This document shows, one piece after another, positions 28,308-37,113 of a DNA stretch of 64,000 nucleotides (positions are counted from its first letter, which is position 1; each line of letters begins with the position of its first letter). The stretch covers positions 14,483 to 78,482 of the forward strand of contig JAEWFW010000061.1 in NCBI GenBank assembly GCA_023388635.1, given 5' to 3'. The notes beneath the pieces were generated by a model. It saw nothing but the letters and a program-made list of their open reading frames with translations. It was not told where the DNA came from and searched no databases. Made by a program: the position numbers and the translations under genes. Origin of the DNA: Bacillota bacterium. Its GTDB lineage: Bacteria; Bacillota; Bacilli; Desulfuribacillales; Desulfuribacillaceae.

Positions 28308-28733
28308 TTACCCTTCAATCGTAATACCCATGCTACGAGCAGTGCCTTCAACCATACGCATTGCTGCTTCTACGTCAGCTGCATTTAGATCTTCCATTTT
28401 CAGCTCTGCTATTTCGCGCACTTTATCGCGCTTAAGAGTCGCTACTTTTTTCTTGTTCGGTTCACCAGAACCCGACTCAATACCGGCTGCTTTTTTCAAC
28501 AGAACGGCAGCAGGTGGTGTTTTTGTAATAAATGTAAACGAACGGTCTTCATACACTGTAATAACAACAGGAATAATTAGACCTGCTTGATCAGCCGTTT
28601 TTGCATTAAATTCTTTACAAAAACCCATAATATTAACTCCTGCTTGACCCAATGCCGGTCCAACTGGTGGAGCCGGATTAGCCTTGCCGGCAGGAATTTG
28701 CAATTTCACTAATTTTATCACTTTCTTTGCCAA
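28308..28733 (-). CDS. rplK: 50S ribosomal protein L11
   Basis: L11 forms the GTPase-associated centre and is the thiostrepton target. The 141-residue product reads MAKKVIKLVKLQIPAGKANP and contains PPVGPALGQAGVNIMGFCKE and the proline-rich KTPPAAVLLKKAAG. The start is the TTG at 28731-28733, 7 nt after AAGGAGGTG. The longest frame would add seven atypical residues. Confidence 0.97.
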   Translation of the reverse strand: MAKKVIKLVKLQIPAGKANPAPPVGPALGQAGVNIMGFCKEFNAKTADQAGLIIPVVITVYEDRSFTFITKTPPAAVLLKKAAGIESGSGEPNKKKVATLKRDKVREIAELKMEDLNAADVEAAMRMVEGTARSMGITIEG

Positions 28734-28801
28734 TGTCGTACACCTCCTTGTCACAATATGTGGTCATGCGGGCGAACCCTCCCACTAAAAACAGAAACCT
28801 A

Positions 28802-29335
28802 TTATATTTTCTCCACTTGAGTATAATCCAACTCAACTGGGGTTTCTCTGCCAAACATTGAAACTAATACTTTCAATTTTGCCTTTTCCTGATTGATCTC
28901 CTCAACACTACCGACAAAGTCGGCAAATGGTCCGTCAGTGACACGAACATTCTCTTTTAAAGAGAAATTAATTGTCACCCTCGCCACTTCCACACCCATT
29001 TTCTTAAGGAGTTTTTTGATTTCTTCCGATTGGAGAGGGGTTGGCTTAGAACCTGATCCCGAAGAGCCAACAAAGCCGGTGACACCAGGAGTATTGCGGA
29101 CAACATACCACGAATCGTCTGTCATGACCATTTCCACTAAGACATAGCCCGGGAAGACTTTCTTCATGACAATCTTCTTTTTCCCATTTTTCGTTTCTGT
29201 CGTCTCTTCCATAGGCACAAGGACACGATAGATTTTATCAGCCATATTCATGGATTCTACACGTTTCTCCAAATTGGCCTTCACTTTATTTTCATACCCT
29301 GAATAAGTATGAACGACATACCAGTTCTTCTCCAT
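28802..29335 (-). CDS. nusG: Transcription termination/antitermination factor NusG
   Basis: NusG binds RNA polymerase and couples it to other factors. NWYVVHTYSGYENKVKANLE opens the NGN domain, VFPGYVLVEMVMTDDSWYVV and NTPGVTGFVG follow, and the C-terminal KOW domain has RVTDGPFADFVGSVEEINQE. It is 177 residues long and lies between secE and rplK. Confidence 0.98.
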   Translation of the reverse strand: MEKNWYVVHTYSGYENKVKANLEKRVESMNMADKIYRVLVPMEETTETKNGKKKIVMKKVFPGYVLVEMVMTDDSWYVVRNTPGVTGFVGSSGSGSKPTPLQSEEIKKLLKKMGVEVARVTINFSLKENVRVTDGPFADFVGSVEEINQEKAKLKVLVSMFGRETPVELDYTQVEKI

Positions 29336-29369
29336 GATTTTGGTAAATTACCCTCCCAACGAAATGAAC

Positions 29370-29579
29370 CTAAAAGAACAAGTCCAATACATTTTTAAGT
29401 ATTAGATCAAATGCATAGAAATACAGTGTAATCGCAGCAACTACACCAAGCACTACCACTGTATATCCTTTTAGTTCCTTACGATTTGGCCAACGAACTT
29501 TTTTCAGTTCATGCCATACATCGACAACAAATTTCTTGGCGCCACCTAAGCCGCCTTTAAATTTCTCTGCCAACGACAT
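29370..29579 (-). CDS. secE: Preprotein translocase subunit SecE
   Basis: The 69-residue SecE has a short amphipathic segment (VDVWHELKKVRWPNRKEL) followed by one transmembrane helix (TVVVLGVVAAITLYFYAFDL). This is the minimal single-span form found in Bacillota. It clamps SecY. Confidence 0.96.
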   Translation of the reverse strand: MSLAEKFKGGLGGAKKFVVDVWHELKKVRWPNRKELKGYTVVVLGVVAAITLYFYAFDLILKNVLDLFF

Positions 29580-29619
29580 CTGAACACCTTCCTTTCACAC
29601 GTTACTAAATAAAAAGGCA

Positions 29620-29769
29620 TTAACGAGTTTCTTTATGTGATGTGTGTGTGTTGCAATGTGGGCAAAACTTTTTAAACTCGATACGATCCGGGTTGTTCTT
29701 CTTGTTCTTCTTCGTTGTATAATTACGTCTTTTGCAATCTGCACAAGCCATAGTGACAATAACGCGCAT
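29620..29769 (-). CDS. rpmG: 50S ribosomal protein L33
   Basis: A 49-codon gene: MRVIVTMACADCKRRNYTTK, then FKKFCPHCNTHTSHKETR. The two C-x2-C pairs (CADC and CPHC) mark the zinc-binding C+ form. AGGAGGTG precedes the ATG at 29767-29769. The order rpmG-secE-nusG is typical. Confidence 0.96.
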   Translation of the reverse strand: MRVIVTMACADCKRRNYTTKKNKKNNPDRIEFKKFCPHCNTHTSHKETR

Positions 29770-29838
29770 TCTGTACACCTCCTAAAACGAGAGATATCTA
29801 TGTCGCAAGAATCCTAATTTCTCACGGTTACCTAAAGT

Positions 29839-29867
29839 AATTTATCATAATTCGCAACTGATGTCAA
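29839..29867 (-). promoter_or_regulatory. Promoter of rpmG-secE-nusG
   Basis: TTGACA (29862-29867), 17 bp spacer, TAAATT (29839-29844) on the minus strand, 70 bp upstream of rpmG. Nothing else is seen in the remainder of the 284 bp gap apart from the sigH terminator. Confidence 0.8.
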
Positions 29868-29991
29868 CAAAGTTCCATTTATTCGCTTATACTATTTATT
29901 TCACCCTAATGTTTCACCGTGCGCTTTCTTCCTTACAATGCATTTTGTCCCGCTCTGTTGTCCGCTTTTTCACAAAGGAACATTCACAAAA

Positions 29992-30043
29992 GGAACATAA
30001 ATCTTACCACATACACGCTAGACCATGGTAAGATTTATATTCC
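29992..30043 (-). terminator. Terminator downstream of sigH
   Basis: GGAACATAAATCTTACCA (29992-30009) and TGGTAAGATTTATATTCC (30026-30043) form an almost perfect 18-bp stem, with a CCTTTT-type T-rich flank on both strands. It lies 10 bp past the sigH stop and probably also insulates the rpmG promoter. Confidence 0.8.
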
Positions 30044-30053
30044 TTTTACAAAA

Positions 30054-30707
30054 TTACAAATGCTGTGGCATATCTCTCGCTTCTAAATATTTCTCTAATT
30101 TGCGTTTCACTCGCTGCAAGGCGTTGTCGATCGATTTAACATGGCGCCGCAAGTCGACGGCGATTTCCTGATAGGAACGCCCATCCAAATACAGCATCAA
30201 TACCTTGCGCTCAAGATCACTGAGAATTTCCCCCATCTTAAATTCGATATCATCAAATTCTTCCTTATTGATAATTAACTCTTCGGGATCTGTCACTTTA
30301 GTACCACAAATGACATCCAATAATGTTCGGTCAGAGTCCTCATCGTAAATCGGCTTATCTAATGATATATAGGAATTGAGGGGAATGTGCTTCTGGCGAG
30401 TCGCCGTCTTAATTGCCGTGATGATTTGCCTTGTAATGCATAGCTCGGCAAACGCTTTAAATGACGCCAACTTGTCCCCTTTGAAATCGCGAATTGACTT
30501 ATATAAACCAATCATGCCCTCTTGGATAATATCTTCTCTATCGGCGCCGATCAAAAAATATGAACGCGCTTTCGCTCTAACGAAATTTTTGTACTTATTG
30601 ATCAAAAATTCGAGCGCTTTATCATCGCCTTTATGGATACAATTGAGCAATTCTTCATCTGTCATTGCGGGAAGTATTAATTTTACTTCTTTTGCATGTG
30701 CGTTCAC
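30054..30707 (-). CDS. sigH: RNA polymerase sigma factor SigH (sporulation transition type)
   Basis: A 217-residue sigma-70 family factor like Bacillus sigma-H, which drives the transition to stationary phase and sporulation. Region 2 reads FLINKYKNFVRAKARSYFLI and GADREDIIQEGMIGLYKSIR, followed by FKAFAELCITRQIITAIKTA. Region 4 has DLERKVLMLYLDGRSYQEIA and HVKSIDNALQRVKRKLEKYL. I place the start at the GTG at 30705-30707, after GGAGGAG. The open frame reaches 30743 but would overlap the promoter -10. Position between yacP and rpmG/secE is conserved. Whether this organism actually sporulates is not shown here. Confidence 0.93.
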   Translation of the reverse strand: MNAHAKEVKLILPAMTDEELLNCIHKGDDKALEFLINKYKNFVRAKARSYFLIGADREDIIQEGMIGLYKSIRDFKGDKLASFKAFAELCITRQIITAIKTATRQKHIPLNSYISLDKPIYDEDSDRTLLDVICGTKVTDPEELIINKEEFDDIEFKMGEILSDLERKVLMLYLDGRSYQEIAVDLRRHVKSIDNALQRVKRKLEKYLEARDMPQHL

Positions 30708-30742
30708 GCTGTTCTCCTCCAGACGCTCCACTGAATAGGACA

Positions 30743-30772
30743 ATTATACATTATATCATTTAATTACGTCAA
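30743..30772 (-). promoter_or_regulatory. Promoter of sigH
   Basis: TTGACG (30767-30772), 18 bp spacer, TATAAT (30743-30748) on the minus strand. The -10 lies 36 bp before the chosen GTG start. Confidence 0.7.
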
Positions 30773-30786
30773 CTAGTTGGTGACGG

Positions 30787-31314
30787 CTATTTTCTGCGCC
30801 AGCTTTCAAATATCCTCTCCACGTCAGGATGTAACAGCCCCTGTAATCTGGGTGTCGCCGTCGTCTTATGTGCAATATCACGGGATATTTCATCTTTAAT
30901 CATTTTTATCTCCATCAATAATTCCCGCGCCGAAATGCGCAAAGCACCTTTTCCGAATACGATGTGCTGTTCAAGGGCATCGGATGTCGCCACATACACT
31001 TTTGCGCTGTCAGCAATCAGCGCCGTTACGAGTTTCTCAATATGGTGGTCTGCCGTTTCGCCTTTTTTAGTAAAATACACTTCAATATTCCGAATACGGT
31101 TTTGCTTGCCTGCCTCTTTCGTCAAATGGGCATCGAATACGAGTATGACCTTTCTTTCTGTATAGGCACCGTACTCGGACAGATCTTCTTGCAATTGGTG
31201 ACGCGCTTCTTCCAGTTGTAATTTCCCTAACTGCTGTAGCTCCGGTGATGCACCAATGATGTTATACCCATCGACAATGACATATTCCGATACATTTCCT
31301 TTTCTTCTCTTCAT
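30787..31314 (-). CDS. NYN-domain endoribonuclease-like protein (YacP/Rae1)
   Basis: A 175-residue PIN-like NYN-domain protein. YVIVDGYNIIGASPEL supplies the first acidic catalytic residue, VILVFDAH the second, and VATSDALEQHIVFGKGALRI carries the later acidic residue and the family GA.RISARE segment. Bacillus Rae1 (YacP) is a ribosome-associated mRNA endonuclease with this gene context (rlmB-yacP-sigH). Transfer of that exact role is inference. Confidence 0.87.
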   Translation of the reverse strand: MKRRKGNVSEYVIVDGYNIIGASPELQQLGKLQLEEARHQLQEDLSEYGAYTERKVILVFDAHLTKEAGKQNRIRNIEVYFTKKGETADHHIEKLVTALIADSAKVYVATSDALEQHIVFGKGALRISARELLMEIKMIKDEISRDIAHKTTATPRLQGLLHPDVERIFESWRRK

Positions 31315-31319
31315 GGAAT

Positions 31320-32156
31320 TTAGTTCGACATCCTTTGTTTGACCACTTCATATGTGATAATTCCGGCAGCAACCGATGCATTGAGCGAAGTAATCTTGCC
31401 TAGCATCGGTATTTTAATTAGAAAATCACATTTCTTTTCTAGCAGAGGTCCCATGCCTTTGCCTTCGCTTCCTATGATCAATACAATCGGCATATCATAT
31501 TGTACTTGGTAGTAGTCTTTGTCTGCCTTAGCATCTGTGCCGGCAACCCAAAAGCCGTTCTCTTTCAAAACTTCCAGGGTTTGCGCCAGATTCGTCACAC
31601 GGATGATCGGCATATGGGCGACAGCACCTGCCGATACTTTTGCCACCGTAGCCGTCATTCCCACGGCACGGTGCTTCGCGACAATCACTCCGGCAACGCC
31701 GGCGGCTTCCGCCGTTCTGATGATTGAACCGACATTGTGGGGATCTTGCAGTTCAGCTAACATCAGCACAATCGGATGCTTACTCATATCCAAATTAGCA
31801 AGCCACGTATCTAAATCTGTGTATTCTGCCGCCGCCAAAAAAGCCACGACGCCCTGATTCACTTTCGTCGTCGCCAATTGTTCAATCTTTTGTCGCGAAA
31901 CAAATTGGTATTTCACACCTCGTTCCGATGCCAAGTGCTTAATTTCATCTGCTTGTCGCATGCCCTCGGCGATGAGGATTCGATCTATTTTTTGACCCGC
32001 CTTTAGCGCTTCTAATACGGGATTTTTCCCTTCAATTTGCAATAATTCCTCTTCGTTTATCGGCGAGACGCTCTGTGAACCTTGCTGCTCATGCTGTGCT
32101 TGTACTTTCTGTTTACGGCTTCTATCATAATGAGCCGATCTCCCTTTCCTATCCAT
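31320..32156 (-). CDS. rlmB: 23S rRNA 2'-O-methyltransferase, TrmH/RlmB family
   Basis: A SPOUT methyltransferase of 278 residues that probably methylates 23S rRNA. An N-terminal substrate-binding domain (LLQIEGKNPVLEALKAGQKI) precedes the knotted catalytic domain with ELQDPHNVGSIIRTAEAAGV, VLIIGSEGKGM and IPMLGKITSLNASVAAGIITYE. These are the three TrmH motifs. The start is the ATG at 32154-32156. The in-frame TTG upstream is part of the GAGGAGGAG ribosome-binding site. The gene overlaps thyX by 8 bp. Confidence 0.9.
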   Translation of the reverse strand: MDRKGRSAHYDRSRKQKVQAQHEQQGSQSVSPINEEELLQIEGKNPVLEALKAGQKIDRILIAEGMRQADEIKHLASERGVKYQFVSRQKIEQLATTKVNQGVVAFLAAAEYTDLDTWLANLDMSKHPIVLMLAELQDPHNVGSIIRTAEAAGVAGVIVAKHRAVGMTATVAKVSAGAVAHMPIIRVTNLAQTLEVLKENGFWVAGTDAKADKDYYQVQYDMPIVLIIGSEGKGMGPLLEKKCDFLIKIPMLGKITSLNASVAAGIITYEVVKQRMSN

Positions 32157-33486
32157 ACGTCTCCTCCTCAAACATCGCTCGCACTTCCCGCTGCTTCCCG
32201 CAGCTCATCTTTCCTTCGCGACAACGGTCGATGACACATGACGGTGCCGCTGTGCTATACAGCGCCTTCGACATCCCTTTAAGGGCTTTTAATTTGCACA
32301 GTGCCAATTGACGAATCTCCCATTGGGCATTCATACATGTACGATCCGCCAGCATCTTGATGTCGATGCGCGCGTTGGTACCAATGATGACTTTCAGTTG
32401 ATCTGCATTCAATAAAAATGATAAGGCCGCTGCTTGTCCATATTTCTCAAATACTAAATGGCGAAATTGTTTCATATCGTTTGCTAACGCTAAAAACTCC
32501 GTATAGAAGTCCGATTGCCGAATCGTTTCCGGCATGCAGATAGGTCGCTCTTGATCACTCAGCAATACCTGCAAATCTTCCCGGCATATTTCCGGCAAGC
32601 GATGGCGAATTTGCTGATGGTATGTGACAAGACTGCATATAAATCCAAATGTAGTACGCGCTTGCTCTGCAATGCTGTCATGTCCGTAGCCGAGTACCCG
32701 CTGCGTCACTTGCTCGGCTTTCTGTGTCGCCGCTGCTCCCCATTCAGCAAGCAATTGCGATGATGTCTTCTGCTGTGTGCTCGTTAAAGCACCAAGCCCG
32801 ACTCTTTGATCAAGATCTGCGAACGCGCCTAACAGGACCGTCGTTTGATCGGGTGTTATCTGGTCAAAGTATGATTGATAGAATTGCTGCACCATGTGTC
32901 TCCGAAGCTGACCATCCGTGGTACCGGGTAATATTTGCAAAATACTTTCAGGAAGATATTCCACGAGTTTCTGTCGGAAGTTAACGAATATCGGCGCATA
33001 TGTTTGATCATTTAATAGCTCAAACAAATTATATAATTTATCACCGGACATTGTCATACACATATTCGTCTTTGTCGCTAAAGGAAGGATGTATCTGGCA
33101 TCTTCAATTGGAATACCGTGCAAATAATGCTCCTGCTTTGGTCTGCCTTTAAATTCCCCTTCATGCAGGCGAGACATTTCACTATACAATTGGAAGCATC
33201 GGTCTAACAACCGTTTCCCTTGAATGGCATCGTCATCCGACAATTCTGGCATGATAAAGCCTTCGCTGTCCAAGGTGACATACCGTTGACTTTGCTGGAT
33301 ATACGAATCCTTAAGCTCACAGAGCAGCGTACTCTGCGCACGGCTAATGCCCTCGGCAACGAACGATATATTTGCCGTACGCAAAATATCTTTGCCTGTC
33401 TTCTCATCAATCGTATAATCGCGATGGTTCTCAATCCACGAGGCAACTGCCTCTAATCCTGTTTGTTCGTAATTGACGATCTCCAT
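32149..33486 (-). CDS. thyX: Tandem ThyX-like protein (flavin-dependent thymidylate synthase family)
   Basis: ThyX makes dTMP from dUMP using FAD, NADPH and methylene-tetrahydrofolate, normally as a ~220-residue homotetramer. This protein is 445 residues and looks like two fused ThyX units. The first half has ISRA (47-50) and SQRYV (66-70) with DARYILPL (129-136), but the RHR triad is replaced (CELKDS) and GHxS and NAR are absent. The second half has YGHDSIAEQ (267-275), QIRHR (292-296), NARIDI (371-376) and NAQWEIRQLA (386-395), but lacks the SxRY motif. The halves therefore keep complementary catalytic motifs. Its ATG directly follows the mrnC TAA. Double-length relatives may exist in anaerobes; activity is unproven. 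Confidence 0.78.
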   Translation of the reverse strand: MEIVNYEQTGLEAVASWIENHRDYTIDEKTGKDILRTANISFVAEGISRAQSTLLCELKDSYIQQSQRYVTLDSEGFIMPELSDDDAIQGKRLLDRCFQLYSEMSRLHEGEFKGRPKQEHYLHGIPIEDARYILPLATKTNMCMTMSGDKLYNLFELLNDQTYAPIFVNFRQKLVEYLPESILQILPGTTDGQLRRHMVQQFYQSYFDQITPDQTTVLLGAFADLDQRVGLGALTSTQQKTSSQLLAEWGAAATQKAEQVTQRVLGYGHDSIAEQARTTFGFICSLVTYHQQIRHRLPEICREDLQVLLSDQERPICMPETIRQSDFYTEFLALANDMKQFRHLVFEKYGQAAALSFLLNADQLKVIIGTNARIDIKMLADRTCMNAQWEIRQLALCKLKALKGMSKALYSTAAPSCVIDRCREGKMSCGKQREVRAMFEEETYG

Positions 33487-33897
33487 TTAATCATTGCCCT
33501 CCATCTCAACAATTTTTGCAAATATCGCTGTCAATCGTTCCTGTTGGTCTGTCAAATATAAATAACCGATAAGGCATTCGAACGCCGTGCTATAACGATA
33601 CTCTTCAATCGTCGCATTTTTGGCGGTTGTATGCGATTTCGTATTGCGTCCGCGCATGACAACATCACGCTCATTGTCCGTAAGTTCATCCATTAATTCA
33701 TGTATAAATCGCGATTGGCAGCGGGCGCTGACAAATTTCGTCGCTGCTCTATGCAGCAGTTGCACCTTAGCGATGCCTTGATTCAGCAAATGCTGGCGCA
33801 CCATGACTTCAAAAACTGCATCACCGATATACGCCAGCGCTAAACTCGATAATTGTCGATAATCTGCTTTTTTCAAATCTTTTTCACCCGTTTCCAA
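33487..33897 (-). CDS. mrnC: Mini-ribonuclease III
   Basis: A 136-residue RNase III catalytic domain without a dsRNA-binding domain, which matures 23S rRNA in Bacillus. SSLALAYIGDAVFEVMVRQH contains the signature acidic residues, and KSHTTAKNATIEEYRYSTAF with ECLIGYLYL gives the second catalytic Glu motif. It overlaps the cysS 3' end by 25 bp, the conserved cysS-mrnC arrangement. Confidence 0.93.
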   Translation of the reverse strand: METGEKDLKKADYRQLSSLALAYIGDAVFEVMVRQHLLNQGIAKVQLLHRAATKFVSARCQSRFIHELMDELTDNERDVVMRGRNTKSHTTAKNATIEEYRYSTAFECLIGYLYLTDQQERLTAIFAKIVEMEGND

Positions 33898-35291
33898 CGT
33901 GCCCCCTGGGCGGTATCTTCCAGTAAAATGCCCTCCGCCAGTAACTGTTGGCGAATTTGATCAGCCTTGGCAAAGTCTTTATCGGCTCTAGCCTGCTGTC
34001 GATCACTAATCATCCGATTTACGTCTTCATCCGTCAGTTGATTATCACCTGCTTGGGCTTGCAGCGGTATGCGAAATACTCCTAGAAACTCCTCTAAGAG
34101 ATGACTATACATCGCTAACTTATCTGCATCCGTCGTTTCATTCCGCAAATAAATATTCGCTTCTTTGACGATATCGTACACGACGGCAAACGCCTCTGCC
34201 GTGTTAAAGTCGTCATCCATTGCCTGCTGGAACCGATCAACATAGTTTGCTCGCTCTTCATGTAGTGTTTTGTCAGCCCGGTCAAATGCCACGGCAATTT
34301 GCATTCTATGCTGCAAATTTTCGTAGGCAATCCGTATACGCTCCAAACCATTAGCCGCCTGCCCAAGCAATTCTTCACTGAAATTAATCGGGCTGCGATA
34401 GTGTGCCGAAACTAAGAAAAAGCGCAAAACGTCTGGGTCATATGCTTTACGTAATTCATGAACGATCATCACATTGCCGAGCGATTTCGACATTTTTTTA
34501 TTGTCAATATTGATATATCCATTGTGCATCCAGTAATTCGCAAACGGTTTCTGGTTTAATGCCTCACTCTGTGCCACTTCATTCTCATGGTGCGGGAACA
34601 CGAGATCTTGACCACCTGCGTGAATATCGATCGTTTCTCCCAAGTACTTTTTTGCCATTGCCGAGCATTCGATATGCCAACCGGGACGTCCTTTGCCCCA
34701 GGGGCTATCCCAAGTAATTTCCTGCCCCTTTGCCGACTTCCATAGCGCAAAATCTAAAGGATTCTTTTTCCGTAGATCAATTTCTATGCGAGCACCCGAT
34801 TTCAATTCTTCCAGATCCTGTTGCGATAACTTGCCATAATTCTCGAAGCCTTCCGTATCGAAATATACATCGCCGTCTCGCTCGTAAGCGTATCCTTTGA
34901 CAATCAATTGCTCGACAAAATCAATAATTTCACGGATATGCTCCGTAACCCGCGGATGGCAATCGGCACGCTGAATTCCTAAGGCATCGGCATCGGCAAA
35001 ATACGCTGTAATGTATTTATCCGCTAATTGTGCAACCGTCGTGCCCTCTTCTTGCGCTTTATTGATCAGCTTATCATCAACATCGGTGAAGTTCTGTATA
35101 TACGTGACTTGATAACCGCGGTACTGCAAATAATGGCGCACAACATCGAACATCGTAAATGCCCTGGCATTTCCAATATGGATGTAGTTATACACTGTCG
35201 GACCGCATACATACATTTTCACACTGCCCTGCTCGATCGTTTGTAATTCTTCTTTCCGACGTGATAGCGTATTGTATAGTTTAATTGCCAT
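33873..35291 (-). CDS. cysS: Cysteinyl-tRNA synthetase
   Basis: Class I aminoacyl-tRNA synthetase charging tRNA-Cys. The HIGH motif is YIHIGNARAF, the KMSKS motif is KKMSKSLGN, and the zinc ligands include MYVCGPTVYN, WHIECSAMA and HHENE. Length 472 is typical. A Cys-type T-box leader lies immediately upstream, so expression should rise when tRNA-Cys is uncharged. Confidence 0.97.
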   Translation of the reverse strand: MAIKLYNTLSRRKEELQTIEQGSVKMYVCGPTVYNYIHIGNARAFTMFDVVRHYLQYRGYQVTYIQNFTDVDDKLINKAQEEGTTVAQLADKYITAYFADADALGIQRADCHPRVTEHIREIIDFVEQLIVKGYAYERDGDVYFDTEGFENYGKLSQQDLEELKSGARIEIDLRKKNPLDFALWKSAKGQEITWDSPWGKGRPGWHIECSAMAKKYLGETIDIHAGGQDLVFPHHENEVAQSEALNQKPFANYWMHNGYINIDNKKMSKSLGNVMIVHELRKAYDPDVLRFFLVSAHYRSPINFSEELLGQAANGLERIRIAYENLQHRMQIAVAFDRADKTLHEERANYVDRFQQAMDDDFNTAEAFAVVYDIVKEANIYLRNETTDADKLAMYSHLLEEFLGVFRIPLQAQAGDNQLTDEDVNRMISDRQQARADKDFAKADQIRQQLLAEGILLEDTAQGARWKRVKKI

Positions 35292-35350
35292 CTTCTTATC
35301 GCCCCTTTTAAAAATTCAGTCCTTATTTTCCTGCATAAATGTAAAAATAA

Positions 35351-35590
35351 AAAAAATCGCCTCAAAACAGAGACGATTCTACGTGGTTCCACTCTGGTTA
35401 TGCGATCTACGACCACATCACTCATCCTTAAAATAACGGTCTCCCGTTGCAGGCTACTCGATTCACCCGCAAGACTCAAAGGTGCACTTCCAGGTTTGTA
35501 ACATAAGGGCTCTCAGCGAATTGCCCTTTCTCTGTATATGTATCAAATCTGTACTTTCCTTATCTACGTCAAGATATTCTATTATCTTTT
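35351..35590 (-). promoter_or_regulatory. T-box riboswitch, cysteine type
   Basis: On the minus strand the leader of cysS contains the T-box sequence AGAGTGGAACCACG (around 35383-35396). It is followed by a terminator hairpin of AATCGTCTC/GAGGCGATT (35355-35378) and a T run. Upstream, Stem I sequence is visible (AGAGAAAGGGCAATTCGCTG...), and GAAGTGCACC (around 35484-35493) offers a UGC Cys codon followed by A in the specifier position. This matches the downstream cysS. It fills most of the 316 bp gap between gltX and cysS. Confidence 0.9.
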
Positions 35591-35607
35591 TTATAACACA
35601 GCATCAC

Positions 35608-37074
35608 TTATTTTGCAAACTTATTCAAAGCCGCGTCCATTCTTTCCTGCACACGTTGTTTGCCCAACAGCCACAGTGATTGGTTCAAATCAGGACCATG
35701 TACGACACCGGTCGCCGCTGCCCGAACAGGCATAAATAATTGTTTCCCCTTATATCCGGTATTCTTCTGTACCGCCTTTAACGTGCTTTGAATCGTTTCC
35801 GGTGTATATTCCGTCAGTTCTTGCAACTGGTTCCGCAATTCAGCGAGCACAATTCCCGCACTCTCTTCCGCAAGAATTTCTTCCGCTTCCTTCTCATATG
35901 ATATTCCCGCTTCGAAAAAGATTGACACTAATTCCGGCAATTGCGCGCAACTGTGCATCCGCTCGACATAGAGAGCCACGAGATGGCGCACCCACTGCCG
36001 CCGTTCTTGATCGATATTCTCCGCCAGCAAGCCCGCTTTCTGTAAATGAGGAATCGACAACTCCGTGACGATATCCAAATCCGCCTCTTTCAAGTAATGG
36101 TTGTTCATCCAGTTTAATTTATCGGGATCGAACACGGCAGGATTCTTTGCCACACGCTCCAAACTAAATTCCGCAATCAACTCATCAAGACTAAACAGCT
36201 CGCGTTCTCCTTCCGGCGACCAACCTAATAAAGCCAAGAAATTCAGCAGTGCTTCCGGCAAAAATCCTAACTCGCGATACTGTTCCACAAATTGAATCAA
36301 CGAACCGTCGCGTTTACTCATTTTCTGTCTGTCTTTTCCCAGAATTAAAGAAACATGCGAAAATGTCGGCACCTCCAGACCCAAAGCTTGATAAATAAGC
36401 ATTTGTCTCGGAGTATTTGATAGATGTTCTTCTCCGCGTATGACATCGGTAATTGCCATCAAATGATCATCAATTGTCACCGCCAAATTATATGTCGGCA
36501 TTCCGTCCGATTTGACAATCACAAAGTCGCCAATCCCGTCACTTTCAAAAACGACACGTCCCCGCACCCGGTCCTGAATGACAATCGATTGGTTGAGCGG
36601 AACACGAAAGCGAATGACCGGCTTTCTTCCCTGTTGCTGATGCTGCTCTTCCGCTTGTTGGCTCAAATGGTGGCATTTCCCTGAGTATTTCGGTGTTTCC
36701 CCCTTTGCCAACTGGGCTTCTCGCTCCGCTTCCAACTCCTCCGGCGTACAATAGCAGCGATATGCTTGTCCGCTTTCCAGTAAACGATCAACATATGGCT
36801 GGTACAGCCCCAAACGCTCCGACGAGCGATACGGACCATAGGCTCCGCCGCACTCCGGTCCTTCATCCCAATGGAGACCTAGCCATCTCATGCTATCAAG
36901 CATTTTTTCTTCTGCATGTTCGACATTCCGATTTAAGTCGGTGTCCTCAAATCGCAGAATAAATGTACCACCGTGTTTCTTCGCATATAGATAATTAAAT
37001 AACGCGGAACGAGCTCCGCCAATATGTAAATGTCCCGTCGGACTAGGTGCGAACCGCACTCGAGTTTTGCTCAT
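35608..37074 (-). CDS. gltX: Glutamyl-tRNA synthetase
   Basis: Class I synthetase for glutamate, 488 residues. RVRFAPSPTGHLHIGGARSA is the N-terminal HIGH region, CYCTPEELEAERE is the zinc-like region, and KMSKRDGS is the KMSKS equivalent. The start is the ATG at 37072-37074, 9 nt after GGAGGGG. It lies between ispF and the cysS leader. Confidence 0.96.
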   Translation of the reverse strand: MSKTRVRFAPSPTGHLHIGGARSALFNYLYAKKHGGTFILRFEDTDLNRNVEHAEEKMLDSMRWLGLHWDEGPECGGAYGPYRSSERLGLYQPYVDRLLESGQAYRCYCTPEELEAEREAQLAKGETPKYSGKCHHLSQQAEEQHQQQGRKPVIRFRVPLNQSIVIQDRVRGRVVFESDGIGDFVIVKSDGMPTYNLAVTIDDHLMAITDVIRGEEHLSNTPRQMLIYQALGLEVPTFSHVSLILGKDRQKMSKRDGSLIQFVEQYRELGFLPEALLNFLALLGWSPEGERELFSLDELIAEFSLERVAKNPAVFDPDKLNWMNNHYLKEADLDIVTELSIPHLQKAGLLAENIDQERRQWVRHLVALYVERMHSCAQLPELVSIFFEAGISYEKEAEEILAEESAGIVLAELRNQLQELTEYTPETIQSTLKAVQKNTGYKGKQLFMPVRAAATGVVHGPDLNQSLWLLGKQRVQERMDAALNKFAK

Positions 37075-37113
37075 AAAAAACGTCCCCTCCAATAGTATTA
37101 AAAAATATATAAA

